Source: Synergistaceae bacterium
Lineage (GTDB): Bacteria; Synergistota; Synergistia; Synergistales; Aminobacteriaceae
Assembly: GCA_031270755.1 (NCBI GenBank)
Contig: JAISWV010000019.1
Coordinates: 1-9,291 of the forward strand
DNA: 9,291 bases
Direction: 5' to 3'
Positions 6,850 through 9,291 of this stretch are shown here, piece after piece. Below the pieces are notes generated by a model, which saw only the letters and a program-made list of their open reading frames with translations, was not told where the DNA came from and did no database searches. A program made the translations under genes and the position numbers. Position 1 is the stretch's first letter. The number at the start of each line of letters is the position of its first letter.

Positions 6850-6891
6850 TATAATATATATAAAACAACCATGTAATTCCTTGGATACCTA

Positions 6892-6996
6892 ATGCCTAAA
6901 ATAGATGACGCGCGTATAATTTTGTCGTCGCTAAACATGCCCCTTTCGCAACAAAGCGACATCTGTTGTCATATACTTCCCGCAATGGCGGCCATT
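6892..6996 (+). pseudogene. Remnant resembling the N-terminus of a BsuBI/PstI-type restriction endonuclease
   Basis: From the ATG at 6892 about 35 codons encode a helix-rich segment beginning MPKIDDARIILSSLNMP, followed by LSQQSD and LPAMAAI. The pattern of A..IL..L..P..Q..D then LLALA.I is what I remember of the N-terminal helical domain of BsuBI/PstI family restriction endonucleases. The frame runs on to 7080 but the later part overlaps the Rrf2 gene antisense and shows no family features, so the homology stops near 6996. There is no convincing ribosome site. If correct, this is the relic of a lost restriction gene next to the Rrf2 module. The match is from memory and short, so it could be chance. 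Confidence 0.4.
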
Positions 6997-7012
6997 TTCT
7001 TCAGGCCAAACG

Positions 7013-7453
7013 TCAAAGCTCAGGGGGCAGTCCCTGGTAATATTGTTCCAAAAGGTCCGCAAGCGTGCAGCCTTCCATAGTTTTTCGCACTGCTTTTCCG
7101 ATTGCGCAATAGGGTTCCTTGAGCAAAGCGTGTATCTTCCGCCCGACAGGACAGCGTTGAGAAGGGTTCGGATGCAGCCCCATCAGGTTGGTCAGCGACG
7201 CTGGGTCCACGGTGGAACAAACGCTCCAAATCGTTATTTCTTTAGGGTCGAGTTTCAAAGTTGCTCCGCCGCTCCCCCTTTGAACGTCCACAATGCCCGC
7301 CTGTCTCAGACTGCCGAGAATATTTCGGATCATCACCGGGTTGCTGCCCGTGCTTTTCGCGATCAGCTCGCTGGTCATCTTGTTTTTTTTCGCAAACACC
7401 GCTACAACGATCAAAATGTGAAGTGCCAGCGAACACTTTGTATTTATCCTCAT
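7013..7453 (-). CDS. Rrf2 family transcriptional regulator
   Basis: A 146-residue winged-helix DNA-binding protein of the Rrf2 family (IscR/NsrR/CymR/YwnA relatives). It opens with MRINTKCSLALHILI and has the recognition region TGSNPVMIRNILGSLRQAG (35-53) and the wing QRGSGGATL (58-66). The iron-sulfur triad of IscR and NsrR (three cysteines about six residues apart) is absent. Cysteines are at 7, 79, 101, 116 and 129, with CPVG at 101-104 as in YwnA-like members, so it may sense through a thiol or a small ligand. I chose the ATG at 7453 because GGGAGG is 9 nt upstream; the ATG at 7462 directly abuts that ribosome site. The gene is divergent from the Old Yellow Enzyme gene and its spacer contains a palindrome, so it is most likely the local repressor and autoregulated. 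Confidence 0.92.
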   Translation of the reverse strand: MRINTKCSLALHILIVVAVFAKKNKMTSELIAKSTGSNPVMIRNILGSLRQAGIVDVQRGSGGATLKLDPKEITIWSVCSTVDPASLTNLMGLHPNPSQRCPVGRKIHALLKEPYCAIGKAVRKTMEGCTLADLLEQYYQGLPPEL

Positions 7454-7491
7454 CGCAACCATCCTCCCGCGGGAAAACCCACCCTAATAAA

Positions 7492-7520
7492 AATGTAATA
7501 TAGAACTATTGACATTACAA
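7492..7520 (-). promoter_or_regulatory. Possible promoter of the Rrf2 gene
   Basis: On the minus strand TTGTAA (7520-7515) and TACATT (7497-7492) are separated by 17 bp and lie about 40 nt before the start codon. Each box matches consensus at four of six positions. The -35 box coincides with a TTGTAAT operator half-site, which would allow autorepression. Confidence 0.3.
7494..7519. promoter_or_regulatory. Inverted half-sites TGTAAT...ATTACA, possible second operator
   Basis: TGTAAT at 7494-7499 and ATTACA at 7514-7519 form an inverted repeat around a 14-bp centre that itself contains the 10-bp palindrome ATAG-AA-CTAT (7500-7509). The half-site is the same as in the perfect palindrome at 7541-7561. 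The right half overlaps the -35 end and spacer of the plus-strand promoter. Binding is inferred. Confidence 0.45.
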
Positions 7521-7537
7521 CGGGGGAATGTGATACT
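7509..7537 (+). promoter_or_regulatory. Sigma-70-type promoter of the Old Yellow Enzyme gene
   Basis: A perfect TTGACA (7509-7514) is followed by 17 bp and GATACT (7532-7537), which matches TATAAT at four of six positions, and by TG one base upstream (7529-7530), an extended -10. Transcription would begin near 7543-7545, inside the palindrome at 7541-7561. Confidence 0.6.
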
Positions 7538-7540
7538 CAA

Positions 7541-7561
7541 TTGTAATTTATAAAATTACAA
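7541..7561. promoter_or_regulatory. Perfect 21-bp palindrome, candidate Rrf2 operator
   Basis: TTGTAATTT, three bases, then AAATTACAA: every base of the 9-bp arms pairs. It lies directly downstream of the -10 box and 16 nt before the oxidoreductase start codon, the place for a repressor that blocks initiation. Related half-sites occur at 7494-7499 and 7514-7520. The divergent Rrf2 gene makes its product the natural ligand. It has no T-run and is AT-rich, so it is not a terminator. Confidence 0.65.
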
Positions 7562-7577
7562 CTTGGGGGGAGTTTTA

Positions 7578-8669
7578 ATGAAGCAATTGTTCGATCCTGT
7601 CGGAATAGGCGGTTTGAAGCTGAAAAACCGTCTGTTCCGGAGCGCCACGCAGGAGGGGGCCGCAGATGAAAACGGGCATGTGTCGCCAACGCTGTTTGGA
7701 ATCTACAAAAACCTCGCGGCAGGCGGTGTGGGTACGATCATCACCGGTATGGTCGGCGTGGACGAAAACTCGCGGATTTTTCCCTTTATGCTGAAAGCGT
7801 ATGACGACGCCTTCATTTCAGGGTTCCGGAAAATAACGGATGAGATACATGTGTATGACGCCAGAATCGTTGTGCAGTTGTCCCATTGCGGCGTGAAGGC
7901 GAGCCATACCGACCGGGGAAATCCGCCGCTGGGTCCTTCCGAAATAACGGCTCTTCCGAAGAAAACGGCGCAAAGCATGACCAAGGACGATATCCGAAAC
8001 ACCGTTCGCTCATTCGCGTCAGCCGCCTCGCGATGCAAGGAAGCGGGAGCTGACGGCGTGCAGATACACGGCGCCCACGGATATCTTCTCAGCCAATTCC
8101 TCAGCCCTTTCTACAACAAGCGCGGGGATGAATACGGAGGAAGCGCCGAAAATCGGGCACGGATTGTACTGGAGGTCTATGATGCCATACGCGCCCAGGT
8201 TGGAAACGACTACCCTATTTTCATCAAAATCAATAGCGAGGATAAAGTCGAGGGGGGATTCACTCTTGACGAGTGCGTCCGGACCTGCCTGGCCTTGGAC
8301 GAACGAGGGATCGACGGAATCGAAGTGAGCGGCGGCATCGGAGTTTCAAAAGAAAGCTCACCCGCCCAGCAGGTAAGAAGTGTTGAAGCTGAAGGCACTT
8401 TTTTCGCGAACGCCCTCGTTGTCGCGAATAAAGTCCGCGCCCCGGTCATAAGCGTAGGCGGTTACCGCATGCCCGACATTATCGAGCAATGTTTGAACAA
8501 AGGCCGCGTGGAGGCGGTCAGCTTATGCCGCCCGCTGATATGCGAGCCGGATTTGCCGGACAGGTGGCGGCGCGGTGACCGCGGCAAAGCGCGCTGTATA
8601 TCGTGCAGCAAATGTTTCAACATGAAAGACGGTTTTGGATGCAAAAATTTCCAGGGATCTGCTGATTAA
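7578..8669 (+). CDS. NADH:flavin oxidoreductase, Old Yellow Enzyme family
   Basis: A 363-residue FMN-dependent TIM-barrel ene-reductase that would use NAD(P)H to reduce activated C=C bonds or other electrophiles. It begins LFDPVGIGGLKLKNRLFRSA (4-23), has the substrate-binding pair in QIHGAHGYLLSQFLSP (162-177; His164 and His167, with Tyr169), the motif YGGSAENRARIVLEV (186-200), and the FMN phosphate loop VSVGG-type ISVGG (291-295) and LCRPLI (316-321). The C-terminus has cysteines 340, 343, 346 and 355 (C-x2-C-x2-C-x8-C), like the iron-sulfur site between the two halves of FadH-type dienoyl-CoA reductases. The flavodoxin-like second half is absent, so it is a single-domain member. The ATG at 7578 has GGGGGAG 5 nt upstream. 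It is divergent from Rrf2 and preceded by a promoter and palindrome. The 122 nt after it hold no clear terminator. The substrate is unknown. Confidence 0.93.
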   Translation: MKQLFDPVGIGGLKLKNRLFRSATQEGAADENGHVSPTLFGIYKNLAAGGVGTIITGMVGVDENSRIFPFMLKAYDDAFISGFRKITDEIHVYDARIVVQLSHCGVKASHTDRGNPPLGPSEITALPKKTAQSMTKDDIRNTVRSFASAASRCKEAGADGVQIHGAHGYLLSQFLSPFYNKRGDEYGGSAENRARIVLEVYDAIRAQVGNDYPIFIKINSEDKVEGGFTLDECVRTCLALDERGIDGIEVSGGIGVSKESSPAQQVRSVEAEGTFFANALVVANKVRAPVISVGGYRMPDIIEQCLNKGRVEAVSLCRPLICEPDLPDRWRRGDRGKARCISCSKCFNMKDGFGCKNFQGSAD

Positions 8670-8791
8670 GCCCTGCTGATTTTTGAAGCAAAGTGATGCG
8701 AGCTTTCAGAATGGGAAGCTTTGGACTTGCCGGGAGCTTCAGAGGTAGATACGGTAATGGCTCAATTTTGTGACTGTGAAGGATGTTCTAA

Positions 8792-9013
8792 ATGACGCAG
8801 GGAATTACTCAAAAAATAGTCGAGAAAGCCGCCTCGCTGAACTTTGAGCGGTGCGGTATTGTCGGAGTGGACAAAATGCGGGGATACGGCGCAAAAGTCG
8901 CCTCCCGCATCGAACGCTTCCCTGAATCGGAAGGAATGTATCGGAGATTTCTCGCCTTCGCTGATCCGAAACGGAATTATCCTTGGGCGCGGTCCGTGGT
9001 GGTCTGTTCCTAG
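8792..9013 (+). pseudogene. Truncated epoxyqueuosine-reductase-like iron-sulfur protein (N-terminal 73 codons)
   Basis: The 73-residue product starts MTQGITQKIVEKA and contains MRGYGAKVASRIERFPESEG (about 29-48), FLAFADPKRNYPWARSVVV (53-71). I recognise these as the start of the QueG-like proteins with a 4Fe-4S double-cluster domain found in anaerobes, which normally run to 250-350 residues. The cysteine clusters would come later and are missing. The reading frame ends in CS and a TAG at 9011-9013, exactly where transposase sequence begins on the other strand, so the gene was cut by a mobile element. AAGGA lies 8 nt before the ATG. Being 122 nt downstream of the oxidoreductase and in the same direction, it was probably part of the same redox operon. 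Confidence 0.7.
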
Positions 9014-9291
9014 CGCCAGGGCGTCTATCGCGTTCCAAAAGAACGATGCAAGGGCGCATAGACCGTACGCAAGACAGAGAATGCAGCGCCAGCGGGCCAA
9101 TGCTCTCTGACTTTGTTCCCAGGCCTGGTTGAGCCCAAATGCGTTCTTGATTACGTTGAAAGCGGTTTCAACACTCCATCGAGAGGCATAGTAAGAGATG
9201 ATTTGTACAGCCGTTAAAGAAAGATCTGTGGACAGAAGAAGGCGCCAAGGCGTAAAAGCAGAAGATGCCGTGCGAAAACGACACCAAACCA
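9011..9291 (-). mobile_element. IS4-type insertion sequence fragment: transposase C-terminal part
   Basis: On the minus strand from 9289 the frame is open and encodes about 93 residues of a DDE transposase. LLLSTDLSLTAVQIISYYAS is followed by RWSVETAFNVIKNAFGLNQ. The spacing Tyr-x2-Arg-x3-Glu-x6-Lys (codons from about 9190 to 9147) is the YREK signature around the third catalytic acid (Glu at 9169-9167). The remaining DDE acids and the other end lie outside the window. The frame has no stop before 9011; it runs on to 8762 through DNA antisense to the broken gene, so the transposase end and its terminal inverted repeat seem incomplete. The precise boundary is inferred from where the host protein loses its frame. 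Confidence 0.75.

Noticed and set aside
6984..6996. Inverted repeat AATGGC-G-GCCATT as a terminator of the Rrf2 gene
   Set aside because: The stem is short, the loop too small and no T-run follows on the minus strand.
8710..8745. GAAGCT / AGCTTC inverted repeat after the oxidoreductase
   Set aside because: A 6-bp stem with a long loop and no T-run; not a convincing terminator or operator.
8762..9100. Minus-strand frame of 112 codons as a complete gene
   Set aside because: Its first 30 codons are the transposase end and the rest is antisense to the truncated QueG-like gene; it is a chance fusion across the element boundary.

Overview
The window looks like chromosomal DNA of a GC-rich anaerobic, peptide- or amino-acid-fermenting bacterium. 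The left three quarters is a long leftward peptide-uptake operon with two peptidases, and the right end holds an Old Yellow Enzyme with an Rrf2 regulator. The style of the proteins fits Synergistota or an anaerobic Firmicute. This is inference from gene content and general sequence style; no rRNA or other marker is present, so the assignment is weak.

Bases 1-6762 (minus strand, transcribed right to left): dppB (TTG start) and dppC permeases, an M24 family Xaa-Pro-type peptidase, the ATPases dppD and dppF, an M20 family amidohydrolase, and the first 109 codons of a family 5 peptide-binding protein that runs off the left edge. The genes are tightly packed, with 10-13 nt gaps or 4-nt ATGA overlaps. 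The products would form one system: the binding protein captures a peptide or N-acyl amino acid, DppBC/DppDF import it, and the two cytoplasmic hydrolases cut it. The M24 gene sits between dppC and dppD and is flanked by near-identical copies of the dppC-end/dppD-start junction, so this part of the operon was rearranged by duplication.

Bases 6763-7012: an AT-rich spacer with a likely promoter for the operon and, on the plus strand, a short reading frame that resembles the start of a BsuBI/PstI-type restriction endonuclease, probably a gene remnant.

Bases 7013-9010: an Rrf2 family repressor (minus) is divergent from an NADH:flavin oxidoreductase of the Old Yellow Enzyme family (plus). The 124-bp spacer holds a good sigma-70-type promoter followed by a perfect 9-3-9 palindrome, a strong operator candidate. 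Downstream is the first 73 codons of an epoxyqueuosine-reductase-like iron-sulfur protein gene, cut off at about 9010.

Bases 9011-9291: the C-terminal part of an IS4-type DDE transposase on the minus strand, which adjoins the broken gene. I saw no RNA gene, CRISPR array or convincing intrinsic terminator, and no clearly new multi-gene system. The most unusual features are the mosaic junction around the M24 gene and the palindromic operator.
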